This document shows positions 53,241 through 62,231 of a stretch of DNA of 64,000 nucleotides, piece by piece. Position 1 is the first letter of the stretch. Each line of letters begins with the position of its first letter. The notes below the pieces were generated by a model. It did no database searches and was not told the origin of the DNA. It worked only from the letters and a program-made list of their open reading frames with translations. The translations under genes were made by a program, and so were the position numbers. Source of the DNA: Piscinibacter defluvii (lineage in GTDB: Bacteria; Pseudomonadota; Gammaproteobacteria; Burkholderiales; Burkholderiaceae_C); assembly GCF_004011805.1 (NCBI RefSeq), contig NZ_ML137200.1, positions 81,899 through 145,898 of the forward strand, given 5' to 3'.

Positions 53241-55269
53241 AGGCGACCGTGCGCGCCGCGATGCGCGAGCCGTCGCGCGTCTCGCCGAACAGCGAGTTGC
53301 GGAACACCGCAGATTCGGTGCGGTCGCCGATCGCCCACAGCAGCAGCGCGCGCGCCGTCATCGGCTTGGCGAACAGGAAGCCCTGCAGCTCGTCGCAGCC
53401 GAGCTCGACGAGGATCTGCTGCTGGCGCGGGTTCTCCACGCCCTCGGCCACCACCTTCAGCCCGAGCGCGTGGGCGAGCTTGAGCACCGCGTCGACCACC
53501 GCGCGCGCGTCGGCGCTGTGCTCGACGTCCTGCACGAACACGCGGTCGATCTTCAGCTCCTCGGCCGGCAACTTGCGCAGGTAGGCCAGGCTCGAGTAGC
53601 CGGTGCCGAAATCGTCGATCGACAGGTGCACGCCGAGCTCGCCGAGGCGGCGGAAGGTCTCCTGCGTGGCGCGCGTGTCCTCCATCGCCGCCGTCTCGGT
53701 GATCTCGAGCGTCAGCAGCGAGGGGCGGATGCGGTGGCGCTTGAGCGCATCGGCGATGCGGTCGACCAGGTCCTCCTGGCGCATCTGGTAGGCCGAGACG
53801 TTGATCGCCACGCGCATGCGCAGGCCCTTGTCGCGCCAGGCGCGGGCCTGCTTGCAGGCCGCCTCGATGACCCAGTTGCCGAGCGGGCCGATCAGGCCCG
53901 AGCGCTCGGCCAGCGGGATGAACTGTCCGGGCATCACCATGCCGCGGCTCGGGTGTTGCCAGCGCACCAGCGCCTCGGCGGCGGTGACCTTGCCGCTGCG
54001 CGCGTCGATCTTGGGCTGGAAGAACAGCTCCAGCTCGTTGTTGGCCAGCGCCTGGCGCAGGTCGCGCATCATGTCGAAGTTCTGCTGCGCGTCGCTGTCC
54101 ATCGCCGCGGTGTAGAAGGCATGGCGCGTGCCGCCGGCACGCTTGGCGGCGTACATCGCGACGTCGGCGCGGGCGATCAGCTTGGCCGCGTCGCAGCCGT
54201 CCGGGTAGACCGCGATGCCCACCGAGCAGGAGATGCCGATCTCGCGATCCTCCACCTTGTAGGGCCGGGACAGCGACTCGATCAGGCCCTGCGCGGCCTG
54301 CGCCAGCACCTCGGTCGACGAGACGCCGGGCAGCAGCAGCAGGAACTCGTCGCCGCCGACGCGGGCGACCACGTCGCCGCCGCGGCCGAAGGCCTTGAGC
54401 CGCGCGCCGACCTGCTCGAGCACGCGGTCGCCGCAGCTGTGGCCGAAGGAATCGTTGACCGGCTTGAAGCCGTCGAGATCGACGAACAGCACCGCCAGCT
54501 TGCTGCGCTTGGCGTCGCAGCGCTTGGCCGCCTGCGCGAGCCGTTCTTCGAAGAACAGGCGCGTGGGCAGGCCGGTCAGTCCGTCGATCGCCAGGCGCGA
54601 CTGGCGCACCGGCAGTTCCGGCGCCTGGCCCTGGTCGGGCTGCCGCAACACGGCCAGCAGCACGCCGGCCACGCCCGCCAGCGCGGCCAGCACGGCCAGC
54701 ACGGCGAACGGCGTGCCGCTGCCGACCGCCGGCGAGCTGGCGGCGATCGCCGACCCGAGCGCGAGCACGCCGGCTGCGACCAGCGCCGCCGTGGCGCGCA
54801 GCACCCGCGCCGCGGCCGGGCTCTCGAGCCGGATGAACAGGCCCACCATCGCGACCGCCAGCGCCAGCACGGCCAGGCCGACACTGAACAGCCCATTGCC
54901 GCCGAGGCGGAACAGCCCGGGCAGCGCCAGCATCAGCAGCGAGTACGCGACCGCCAGCAACGCCGCGGCGGCACCGACCGTGCCGAGCCAGTGTTGCCGG
55001 GCGATGGCCCTCGCCGCCGCGGCGCCGAGCGCCGCCAGCGCCAGCCCGGGCAGCCAGACCACCAGGTTCCAGGCGCCGCCGGCCGCGGCCAGCGTGCCTT
55101 CCATCGGCAGCGCATGGGCCGGCCACCACAGGCCGCCGGCCGCCAGCAGCAGGGCCGCGCCGACGCCGGCGCGCGCCACGCGCCGCGGTCGCATGGACGC
55201 GGCCACGGACACCTCGCCGGCGAGCCAGAGCAGGCAGGCGGTGACCACGAAGCAGGCAGCGATCAGCAT
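53218..55269 (-). CDS. Membrane GGDEF-EAL protein, likely bifunctional in cyclic di-GMP turnover
   Basis: A 683-residue protein. About seven or eight membrane helices (1-215) form a sensor region. The GGDEF domain has RVGGDEF, and an inhibitory site RGGD sits five residues upstream. The EAL domain keeps its active-site pieces: EALVRW, AINVSAYQM, ETAAMED, DDFGTGYSSL and EGVE. Both activities therefore look intact, so it could make and break cyclic di-GMP under ligand or redox control. The partial chemotaxis neighbourhood downstream makes motility control plausible. Confidence 0.93.
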   Translation of the reverse strand: MLIAACFVVTACLLWLAGEVSVAASMRPRRVARAGVGAALLLAAGGLWWPAHALPMEGTLAAAGGAWNLVVWLPGLALAALGAAAARAIARQHWLGTVGAAAALLAVAYSLLMLALPGLFRLGGNGLFSVGLAVLALAVAMVGLFIRLESPAAARVLRATAALVAAGVLALGSAIAASSPAVGSGTPFAVLAVLAALAGVAGVLLAVLRQPDQGQAPELPVRQSRLAIDGLTGLPTRLFFEERLAQAAKRCDAKRSKLAVLFVDLDGFKPVNDSFGHSCGDRVLEQVGARLKAFGRGGDVVARVGGDEFLLLLPGVSSTEVLAQAAQGLIESLSRPYKVEDREIGISCSVGIAVYPDGCDAAKLIARADVAMYAAKRAGGTRHAFYTAAMDSDAQQNFDMMRDLRQALANNELELFFQPKIDARSGKVTAAEALVRWQHPSRGMVMPGQFIPLAERSGLIGPLGNWVIEAACKQARAWRDKGLRMRVAINVSAYQMRQEDLVDRIADALKRHRIRPSLLTLEITETAAMEDTRATQETFRRLGELGVHLSIDDFGTGYSSLAYLRKLPAEELKIDRVFVQDVEHSADARAVVDAVLKLAHALGLKVVAEGVENPRQQQILVELGCDELQGFLFAKPMTARALLLWAIGDRTESAVFRNSLFGETRDGSRIAARTVASIASRAA

Positions 55270-55419
55270 CGACCGGAGGATGGGTTCATCGGATGGCGGA
55301 CCCGAACGGTCCGCTGCTCGTCATCTTGCGTGCTTTCGGCGGCAATGCATTGCGCTTGAGCGCGCACAAAGGCCCAGGGCGTGAAACAAGCCGCAACGGC
55401 GCCCCCCGCCGAGGGGGGA

Positions 55420-56058
55420 TCAGTTGCCGACCAGGCCGTGCCGGATCGCGTAGACCGTCATCTCGGAGTTGTTCGCGAGCGACAGCTTCTCGAGCACCCG
55501 GGCGCGGTAGACGCTCACCGTCTTGGGGCTGAGCTTGAGCTCCTCGGCGATGTCCGAGAGCCGCTTGCCCGAGGCGATCAGCACCAGGGTCTGCAGCTCG
55601 CGGTCGGACAGCTTCTCGTGCGAGTTCTCGACCACCGGCGCGGTGAGGCTCTCGACCAGCATCTGCGCGATCTCGGGCGTGACGTACTTGCGGCCCTGAG
55701 CCACCGTGCGCACCGCGTTGACCAGCAGCGCCGGATCGCCGCCCTTGTTGACGTAGCCGAAGGCGCCGGCGCGCAGCGCGCGGATCGCGTACTGGTCCTC
55801 GGGGTACATCGAGACCACCAGCACGCGCATCGGCAGGCCCTCGTCCTTGAGCACGTGCAGCACGTCCAGGCCGCTGCGGCCGCCGGGCAGGTTGATGTCG
55901 AGCACCAGCACGTCGGCGGCATGCTTGCGCAGCAGTTCGCGCAGCTCGCCGTAGTCGCCCGCCTCGCCGATGACCTGGATGTCCGGCGCATCCGACAGCG
56001 TGTCGCGGATGCCGCGCCGGATCAGCGCATGGTCGTCGCACAGAATGACTTTGATCAC
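55420..56058 (-). CDS. NarL/LuxR-type response regulator
   Basis: A 212-residue regulator starting at the GTG at 56058, which overlaps the kinase stop (GTGA). The receiver has acceptor D54 in VLVLDINLPGG and the conserved YVNKGGDPALL; the helix-turn-helix reads LSDRELQTLVLIASGKRLSDIAEELKLSPKTVSVYRARVLEKLSL. It is the natural partner of the kinase encoded immediately upstream. Target genes are unknown. Confidence 0.93.
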   Translation of the reverse strand: MIKVILCDDHALIRRGIRDTLSDAPDIQVIGEAGDYGELRELLRKHAADVLVLDINLPGGRSGLDVLHVLKDEGLPMRVLVVSMYPEDQYAIRALRAGAFGYVNKGGDPALLVNAVRTVAQGRKYVTPEIAQMLVESLTAPVVENSHEKLSDRELQTLVLIASGKRLSDIAEELKLSPKTVSVYRARVLEKLSLANNSEMTVYAIRHGLVGN

Positions 56059-57206
56059 AGGCTGCCCCACTGCGAAGGATCGTCGGGTTCGTGCAGCGGC
56101 GTCGGCGAGGTGGTCGTCGGCGGCTCGGCGCCCGGCGTCAACGGGATCGAGAGTATCAAGGTGGTGCCGGCCGGGCCGCTGGACAGGTCGATCCAGCCGC
56201 CCACCGTGCCGGCACGCTCGTGCAGGCCGCGGATGCCGAAGCTGCGCGCCTTGGCCAGGTCCTGCTGGCTGAGGCCGCGGCCGTTGTCGCTGATCTCCAG
56301 CGACATCACCCCGCCGGCCAGCGAGAGGTCGATCTGCACGCGCGTGGCCTGCGCGTGCTTGGTGATGTTGGTCAGCGCCTCCTGGGCGGTGCGGTAGGCC
56401 ACCAGCGGCACGCCGGCCGGCCACTCCGGCGCCTGCGACGGGATGCGCACCTGGCAGGGGATGCCGGTGCGCTTCTCGAAGCGCGTGGCGATCCACTGCA
56501 GCGCGGCCACCAGGCCCTGCTCGAGGATCGCCGGGCGCAGGTTGTGCATGATGCGCTGGCTCGACTCGATCGCCAGCGTCACCGTCTCGAGCGCCGACAC
56601 CACGCGCAGGCGCACGCCCTCGTCGGTGGTGTGGCGCGCGATCCAGGCGAGGTCGAACTTCAGCGCGGTCAGCGAGCCGCCGACGTCGTCGTGGATCTCG
56701 CGCGCGATCGCCTGGCGCTCGTGCTCGATGCTGGTCTGCAGGTGCTGGGCGAGCTCGCGCAGGCGCTGCTTGGACTTGTTCAGCTCGCGGTCGGCGCGTT
56801 CGCGCGCCCGGCGCGTCTCGTGCGCCTCCACCGCGTGCAGCAGCGCCGGCACCAGCCGCGTCAGGTTGTTCTTCAGCAGGTAGTCGCTGGCACCGTTGCG
56901 CATCGCCTCGACCGCCACGTCCTCGCCGATCTCGCCGGAGACCAGGATGAAGGGCACGTCGCGACCGCTGGCCTTGAGCAGGTCCAGCGCGACCAGGCCG
57001 GAGAAGCCCGGCAGGTTGAAGTCCGACAGCACCACGTCCCAGTCGCGCTGCTCGAGCGCAGCCAGGTAGCCGGCCTCGGAGTCGACCCGCAGCGAATGCA
57101 CCTCCAGCCCGCCGCGGCGCAGGTGCGCCAGCGCCAGCTCGTGGTCGAGCGCGGAGTCTTCGAGGTGCAGCACGCGCAGCGAATGCGGCAGGGGCAGCCG
57201 GGCCAT
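56055..57206 (-). CDS. Soluble receiver-histidine kinase (HisKA_3 type)
   Basis: A 383-residue cytoplasmic kinase. An N-terminal receiver domain (10-125, acceptor D62 in VVLSDFNLPG) is joined by a coiled coil to a HisKA_3 domain with H172 in REIHDDVGGSLTALKFDL. The ATPase part has NITKHAQATRVQ, SDNGRGL and GIRGLHERAGTVGG. There is no membrane segment, so its own receiver probably passes in a signal from another kinase. The regulator gene overlaps its stop. Confidence 0.92.
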   Translation of the reverse strand: MARLPLPHSLRVLHLEDSALDHELALAHLRRGGLEVHSLRVDSEAGYLAALEQRDWDVVLSDFNLPGFSGLVALDLLKASGRDVPFILVSGEIGEDVAVEAMRNGASDYLLKNNLTRLVPALLHAVEAHETRRARERADRELNKSKQRLRELAQHLQTSIEHERQAIAREIHDDVGGSLTALKFDLAWIARHTTDEGVRLRVVSALETVTLAIESSQRIMHNLRPAILEQGLVAALQWIATRFEKRTGIPCQVRIPSQAPEWPAGVPLVAYRTAQEALTNITKHAQATRVQIDLSLAGGVMSLEISDNGRGLSQQDLAKARSFGIRGLHERAGTVGGWIDLSSGPAGTTLILSIPLTPGAEPPTTTSPTPLHEPDDPSQWGSL

Positions 57207-57287
57207 TCGTGAAGTATGCCGCGAGGCCCCGGCCAGCCCTGTGGCGCAAGGTGGGGAATCTGGCCCGATTTCACGCCCAGATCGCCC

Positions 57288-57314
57288 TAATGAATTCGCG
57301 ACCGCTGCCGAAAA
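57288..57314 (+). promoter_or_regulatory. Candidate sigma-28 (FliA) promoter for the chemotaxis operon
   Basis: TAATGAAT (57288-57295), an 11-base spacer, then GCCGAAAA (57307-57314). The FliA consensus is TAAAGTTT-N11-GCCGATAA: the -10 matches seven of eight, the -35 five of eight, and the spacing is exact. It lies 58 bases before the first gene's ATG. Confidence 0.5.
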
Positions 57315-57372
57315 TCCTCGTGATCGCCGACGGCCGCTGGGGCCGTGACGCGAGCACCTGCCCGGAGCCACG

Positions 57373-57834
57373 ATGACCGACAGCCCCCTGACCGAGACGC
57401 CCGTCGGCGGCACCCTGCCGCTGCTGGCCGCCGCGGACCTGCAGGACGACCTGATGACGGCCACCAACGACCTCGAGCGTCTGCAACGCCTGCTCGGGGA
57501 TGCGAGCGATGCGCTGCTGGGCCACTTCTACGGCGCCTCGGGTCAGCTCAACCACCTGCTGCACGCGATGGCGCAGCACCCGGAGCTGAACACCCGCGAG
57601 CTGCACGACGCGATGCAGCACCTGGCCGGCGCCATCACCGCGATGCAGTTCCAGGACATGGCCTCGCAGCTGATCAACCACACCAGCCTGCGCCTGCGCA
57701 GCTGTGCCGACCGCCTGGCCGCCGAAGCCATGGGCGACGACGAGGACGGCGAGACGGTCGTCGCGGGCCCCCCGCTGCGCCCCAATCCCGTGACGCAGGA
57801 CGAGATGGACGCAGGTTCCATCGAACTGTTCTGA
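57373..57834 (+). CDS. Small CheZ-like protein leading the chemotaxis operon
   Basis: A 153-residue helical protein. Residues 88-101 (ITAMQFQDMASQLI) match the CheZ active-site helix, in which an acid and a glutamine four residues apart dephosphorylate CheY: D95 and Q99 stand for E. coli D143 and Q147. The C-terminal NPVTQDEMDAGSIELF resembles the CheY-binding tail that ends CheZ. Length is short beside E. coli CheZ (214), since the long four-helix bundle is reduced. The gene directly precedes cheY. It may be a minimal CheY phosphatase; an alternative is a CheZ-derived localisation protein. Confidence 0.68.
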   Translation: MTDSPLTETPVGGTLPLLAAADLQDDLMTATNDLERLQRLLGDASDALLGHFYGASGQLNHLLHAMAQHPELNTRELHDAMQHLAGAITAMQFQDMASQLINHTSLRLRSCADRLAAEAMGDDEDGETVVAGPPLRPNPVTQDEMDAGSIELF

Positions 57835-57891
57835 CCCCGCCCTCAACAAAACACCGCCCCCACCGATATCCCCTCGTTACCGGAGCCCAAC

Positions 57892-58254
57892 ATGCATTCA
57901 ATCCTCGCTGTGGACGACTCGGCCTCGATGCGCCAGATGGTCTCCTTCACGCTCAAGAGCGCGGGCTACAACGTCGTCGAGGCGGTGGACGGGCAGGACG
58001 CGTGGGAGAAGGCCGGCAGCCGCGACTTCGACCTCGTGCTGACCGACCAGAACATGCCACGCCTGGACGGCATCGGACTGACGCGCAAGCTGCGCGACAA
58101 CCCGAAGTTCAAGGCCACGCCGATCCTGATCCTGACCACCGAGTCGAGCGACCAGATGAAGCAGGCCGGCCGCAGCGCCGGCGCCACCGGCTGGCTGGTC
58201 AAGCCCTTCGACCCGAGCAAGCTGCTCGAGGTCATCAAGAAGGTCATCAAGTAA
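57892..58254 (+). CDS. cheY: Chemotaxis response regulator CheY
   Basis: A 120-residue single-domain receiver: MHSILAVDDSASMRQMVSFTLKSAGYNVVEAVDGQDAW, acceptor D52 in VLTDQNMPRLDG, and K in LVKPFDPSKLLEVI. Phosphorylated CheY binds the flagellar motor. The ATG at 57892 has GGAG upstream. It sits between the CheZ-like gene and cheA. Confidence 0.95.
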   Translation: MHSILAVDDSASMRQMVSFTLKSAGYNVVEAVDGQDAWEKAGSRDFDLVLTDQNMPRLDGIGLTRKLRDNPKFKATPILILTTESSDQMKQAGRSAGATGWLVKPFDPSKLLEVIKKVIK

Positions 58255-58285
58255 GGCGCACGGAAGAACACGGGAGTCCCACGCC

Positions 58286-60409
58286 ATGGCCGAGACGAGT
58301 TCGGACAACGCCGGTGCCGGCATCGACCTGAGCCAGTTCTACCAGGTCTTCTTCGAGGAGGCCGGCGAGAACCTGGACCGCATGGAGCAGCAGCTGCTCG
58401 AGGTCGACATCGAGTCGGCGGACGACGAGGAGCTGAACTCCATCTTCCGCTGCGCCCACTCCGTCAAGGGCGGTGCGGCGACCTTCGGCTTCGCCGACGT
58501 GGCCGAGCTGACGCACCAGATGGAGACGCTGCTGGACAAGCTGCGCCGCCGCGAGCTGGCACCGACGCCGGCGATGGTCGACGTGCTGCTCGCCTCGGGC
58601 GATGCACTGCGTGCGCAGCTGGCGCGCCACCAGGGCGGCGGCGGCGTGGAGATCGACACCACCGAACTGCTGTTCAACATCCGCGCGCTGGCCGACGGCG
58701 AGGCCCTGCCCGCGCGGGCCGCCGCCGCACCGGCCGCTGCCCCCGCCGCCGCGGCACCGGTTGCCGATGCCGCCCCGGCGAATGCCGCGGCCAGCCAGGC
58801 GCGCCAGCTCGAGCTGCGCGTCGGCCCGCTGGAGGATCCCGGGCAGGCCGACAACCTGGCCGAGCTGTTCAAGGAGATCACCGACCTCGGCACGCTCGAG
58901 CCGATCGACGGCGGGCAGCCGAGCGACGGCATCCGCCGCTTCAAGGTCGTCACCACCAGCAGCGACAGCGACCTGCTGGACCTGTTCACCTTCCACGTCG
59001 CCCGCGAGGCGCTCGCGCTGCTGCCGCTGGGCCCCGGCTACGGCTTCCATGCCGGCAACCCCGGCGCGCCGGAGCCGGAGGAAACACGCGACCCGGGGTA
59101 CGGCTTCTTCGACGACGCGCCCGGCGCGCCCCAGGCCGGCGGTGCAGCCGCCGCCGCCACCGCGGCACCGGCCGCGGCCGCACCGGCGCCCAAGCCGGTG
59201 GCCAAGCCCGCGGCCAAGGCCGAGAAGGCGGGCGGTGCGGCGCTGGATTCGTCGACGCTGCGTGTCTCGGTCGAGAAGGTCGACCAGCTGATCAACCTGG
59301 TCGGCGAGCTCGTCATCACGCAGGCCATGCTGGCGCAGAACAGCAAGAGCGTGGACCTGGCGCTGCACCAGCAGATGGCCGCCGGCCTCGCCGACCTGGA
59401 GCGCAACACCCGCGACCTGCAGGAAGCGGTGATGTCGATCCGCATGATCCCGATGTCGGTGGTGTTCAACCGCTTCCCGCGCATGCTGCGCGACCTGGCC
59501 GCCAAGCTCGGCAAGAAGGTCGAGTTCGTGACGCACGGCGAGGCCACCGAGCTCGACAAGGGCCTGGTCGAGAAGATCACCGACCCGCTGACGCACCTGG
59601 TGCGCAACAGCTGCGACCACGGCATCGAGCTGCCCGCCGACCGGCTCGCCAAGGGCAAGCCCGAGCACGGCACCATCACCCTGAGCGCATCGCACCAGGG
59701 CGGCTCGATCGTCATCGAGGTGCGCGACGACGGCCGCGGCCTGTCGCGCGAGAAGCTGCTGAAGAAGGCCCGCGAGCGCGGCCTGGACGCGCCCGACTCG
59801 ATGACCGACCAGGAGGTCTACAACCTGATCTTCGCCGCCGGCTTCTCCACTGCCGAGGTGGTGACCGACGTGTCCGGCCGCGGCGTCGGCATGGACGTGG
59901 TGAAGAAGAACATCACCGCGCTGGGCGGCACGGTCGAGATCGACTCGGCCGAGGGCTACGGCATGAGCGTCAAGGTGCGCCTGCCGCTGACGCTGGCGAT
60001 CATGGACGGCATGAGCGTGGGCGTCGGCGAGGAGTGCTACATCCTGCCGCTGTCCAGCGTGGTCGAGTCGTTCCAGGTGCAGGACGGGATGATCCGCACG
60101 ATCGGCGGCTCCGGCCGCGTGGTGCAGGTGCGCGACGAGTACATGCCCGTGCTCGAGCTCGAGCAGGTGTTCAGCGTGCCGCGCTTCGACTTCGAGCGTG
60201 TCAGCGCGATCATGGTGGTGGTCGAGGCCGAGGGCGGGCGCGTCGCGCTGCTGGTCGACGAGCTGCTCGGGCAGCAGCAGGTCGTCGTGAAGAACCTCGA
60301 GGCCAACTACCGCCGCGTCGAGGACGTCTCCGGCGCCACCATCATGGGCGACGGCCGCGTCGCTCTGATCCTGGACATCGGCGCGCTGGTGCGCCGCGCG
60401 CGCCACTGA
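58286..60409 (+). CDS. cheA: Chemotaxis histidine kinase CheA
   Basis: A 707-residue kinase. P1 has phospho-acceptor H58 in [17 protein letters not shown]; an Ala/Pro-rich linker (140-170) and a P2-like region follow. The dimerisation P3, catalytic P4 ([29 protein letters not shown]) and CheW-like P5 (from about 570, [20 protein letters not shown]) are present. It takes receptor signals and phosphorylates CheY and CheB. No cheB or cheR lies in the window. Confidence 0.97.
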   Translation: MAETSSDNAGAGIDLSQFYQVFFEEAGENLDRMEQQLLEVDIESADDEELNSIFRCAHSVKGGAATFGFADVAELTHQMETLLDKLRRRELAPTPAMVDVLLASGDALRAQLARHQGGGGVEIDTTELLFNIRALADGEALPARAAAAPAAAPAAAAPVADAAPANAAASQARQLELRVGPLEDPGQADNLAELFKEITDLGTLEPIDGGQPSDGIRRFKVVTTSSDSDLLDLFTFHVAREALALLPLGPGYGFHAGNPGAPEPEETRDPGYGFFDDAPGAPQAGGAAAAATAAPAAAAPAPKPVAKPAAKAEKAGGAALDSSTLRVSVEKVDQLINLVGELVITQAMLAQNSKSVDLALHQQMAAGLADLERNTRDLQEAVMSIRMIPMSVVFNRFPRMLRDLAAKLGKKVEFVTHGEATELDKGLVEKITDPLTHLVRNSCDHGIELPADRLAKGKPEHGTITLSASHQGGSIVIEVRDDGRGLSREKLLKKARERGLDAPDSMTDQEVYNLIFAAGFSTAEVVTDVSGRGVGMDVVKKNITALGGTVEIDSAEGYGMSVKVRLPLTLAIMDGMSVGVGEECYILPLSSVVESFQVQDGMIRTIGGSGRVVQVRDEYMPVLELEQVFSVPRFDFERVSAIMVVVEAEGGRVALLVDELLGQQQVVVKNLEANYRRVEDVSGATIMGDGRVALILDIGALVRRARH

Positions 60410-60420
60410 GGGCTCCCGCC

Positions 60421-62211
60421 ATGAACCTGCAGCGACTTCGCCTGGGCACCCGCCTGGCCGCGGGCTTCGGCGCGGTGCTGGCCCTGGCACTGGTCATCGC
60501 GCTGGTGGCCTGGCAGCGCACGGTCGCCACCGAGCGCGACCTCGCCCGGGCCGAAGAGTACGCCCGCCGCGCCGCGGTGATGGCCGAGTGGACCAGCCGC
60601 ACCGAACTCAACATCGCCCGCGCGGTGGCGCTGGCCAAGTCGGGCGGCCACGCCGAGGTCGACGCCTGGGCCGCGCCGCTGATGAAGCAGACCTCCGAGC
60701 AGATCAGCACGCTGCAGAAGGACCTCGAATCGGCGATCGAGTCGGAGCGCGGCAAGGCCCTGCTCGCGACCATCGGCGAGCGCCGCCAGGCCTACCTGGA
60801 GCTGCGCCGCCAGGTCACCGGGCTGACCAAGGCCGGCGACAGCGCCGGCGCGCAGGCCCTGCTGGCCCAGCGCATGCTGCCGGCCGCCCAGGAGTACCTC
60901 GCGGCGATGACCGCGCTGCGCGAGTTCGAGATCGAGCTGGCCGCCGGCCAGCAGGCCGAGGCGCGCCAGGACCTGAGCAGCGCCCGCACGGTCATCGGCC
61001 TCACGCTGCTCGCCTGCCTGGCGCTGGGCGGCACGCTGGCCTGGCTGATCACGCGCTCGGTGAGTGCACCGGTGCGCCAGGCCGCCGCGGTGGCTGCCGA
61101 GATCGCCGAGGGCAACCTGAGTTGCCGCGTGCCCGACGGCGGGCGCGACGAGACGGGTGAGCTGCTGCGCGCCATCGCGGCGATGCAGGCCGCGCTGCGC
61201 CGCCTGGTCGGCGAGGTGCGCCGCAGCACCGACTCGATCGGCACCGCCAGCAGCGAGATCGCCAGCGGCAGCCAGGACCTGTCCAGCCGCACCGAGCAGG
61301 CCGCCAGCAGCCTGCAGCAGACCGCCAGCTCGATGGAGCAGCTCACCGGCACCGTGCGCCAGAGCGCCGACTCGGCCCGCCAGGCCAACCAGCTGGCGGC
61401 CTCCGCGTCCGAGGTGGCGCAGCGCGGCGGCGCGGTCGTGGCACGCGTGGTCTCGACGATGGACGAGATCAACGGCGCCTCCCGGCGCATCGCTGACATC
61501 ATCGGCACGATCGACGGGATCGCCTTCCAGACCAACATCCTGGCGCTCAACGCCGCCGTCGAGGCGGCCCGCGCCGGCGAGCAGGGCCGCGGCTTCGCGG
61601 TGGTGGCCGGCGAGGTGCGATCGCTGGCCCAGCGCAGCGCGACCGCGGCACGCGAGATCAAGGCGCTGATCGGCGCCAGCGTCGAGAAGGTCGACGCCGG
61701 GTCGCGCCTGGTCGGCGACGCCGGCAGCACGATGAACGAGATCGTCGCCTCGGTGCAGCGCGTCAGCGACATGATCGGCGAGATCAGTGCCGCCACCTCG
61801 GAGCAGTCGGACGGCATCGGCCAGGTCAACGTGGCGGTCAACCATCTCGACCAGATGACGCAGCAGAACGCGGCGCTGGTGGAGGAGTCCGCGGCGGCGG
61901 CCGAGAGCCTGAAGGAACAGGCCCAGCGCCTGAGCCAGCTGGTCGGCAGCTTCCGCCTCGACGAGCCCGCCGTCGCCGCGGCCGCCCCGGCAGCCGCGGC
62001 CTCGGCCGCACCCCGGCCGGGCGTCAGGCCCGCCGCGCCGGCGCGCCCGGCACGGCCGGCGCGGCCGGCACCGGCCACACGCACCGCGGCGCCGCCCCGG
62101 CCCGCCCCGTCGGCGGCGCCTGCGCCGACCGTTGCCGAACCGGCCGCGGCACGCGCCGTCTCCCCCGCCGGCACCGTCGCCGCGGGCGACGGCGACTGGG
62201 AAACCTTCTGA
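60421..62211 (+). CDS. Methyl-accepting chemotaxis receptor with C-terminal WETF tether
   Basis: A 596-residue receptor. Membrane helices lie at about 10-32 and 190-212 with a periplasmic four-helix-type domain between. A HAMP domain and a signalling domain follow (around [43 protein letters not shown]). A long Ala/Pro-rich linker ends in GDGDWETF, a near match to the NWETF tether that binds CheR and CheB in E. coli receptors. The signalling domain is nearly the same as in the next receptor, so the pair arose by duplication. Ligand unknown. Confidence 0.95.
   Translation: MNLQRLRLGTRLAAGFGAVLALALVIALVAWQRTVATERDLARAEEYARRAAVMAEWTSRTELNIARAVALAKSGGHAEVDAWAAPLMKQTSEQISTLQKDLESAIESERGKALLATIGERRQAYLELRRQVTGLTKAGDSAGAQALLAQRMLPAAQEYLAAMTALREFEIELAAGQQAEARQDLSSARTVIGLTLLACLALGGTLAWLITRSVSAPVRQAAAVAAEIAEGNLSCRVPDGGRDETGELLRAIAAMQAALRRLVGEVRRSTDSIGTASSEIASGSQDLSSRTEQAASSLQQTASSMEQLTGTVRQSADSARQANQLAASASEVAQRGGAVVARVVSTMDEINGASRRIADIIGTIDGIAFQTNILALNAAVEAARAGEQGRGFAVVAGEVRSLAQRSATAAREIKALIGASVEKVDAGSRLVGDAGSTMNEIVASVQRVSDMIGEISAATSEQSDGIGQVNVAVNHLDQMTQQNAALVEESAAAAESLKEQAQRLSQLVGSFRLDEPAVAAAAPAAAASAAPRPGVRPAAPARPARPARPAPATRTAAPPRPAPSAAPAPTVAEPAAARAVSPAGTVAAGDGDWETF
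61240..61960 (+). repeat. Receptor signalling segment, copy 1 of a duplicated region
   Basis: This part of the first receptor gene and 63080-63785 in the second encode nearly the same protein from IASGSQDLS to the end of the signalling domain, with long identical DNA runs. Recent duplication or gene conversion explains this. Confidence 0.8.
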
Positions 62212-62231
62212 CCCCGGGCGGAGCCCAAGAC

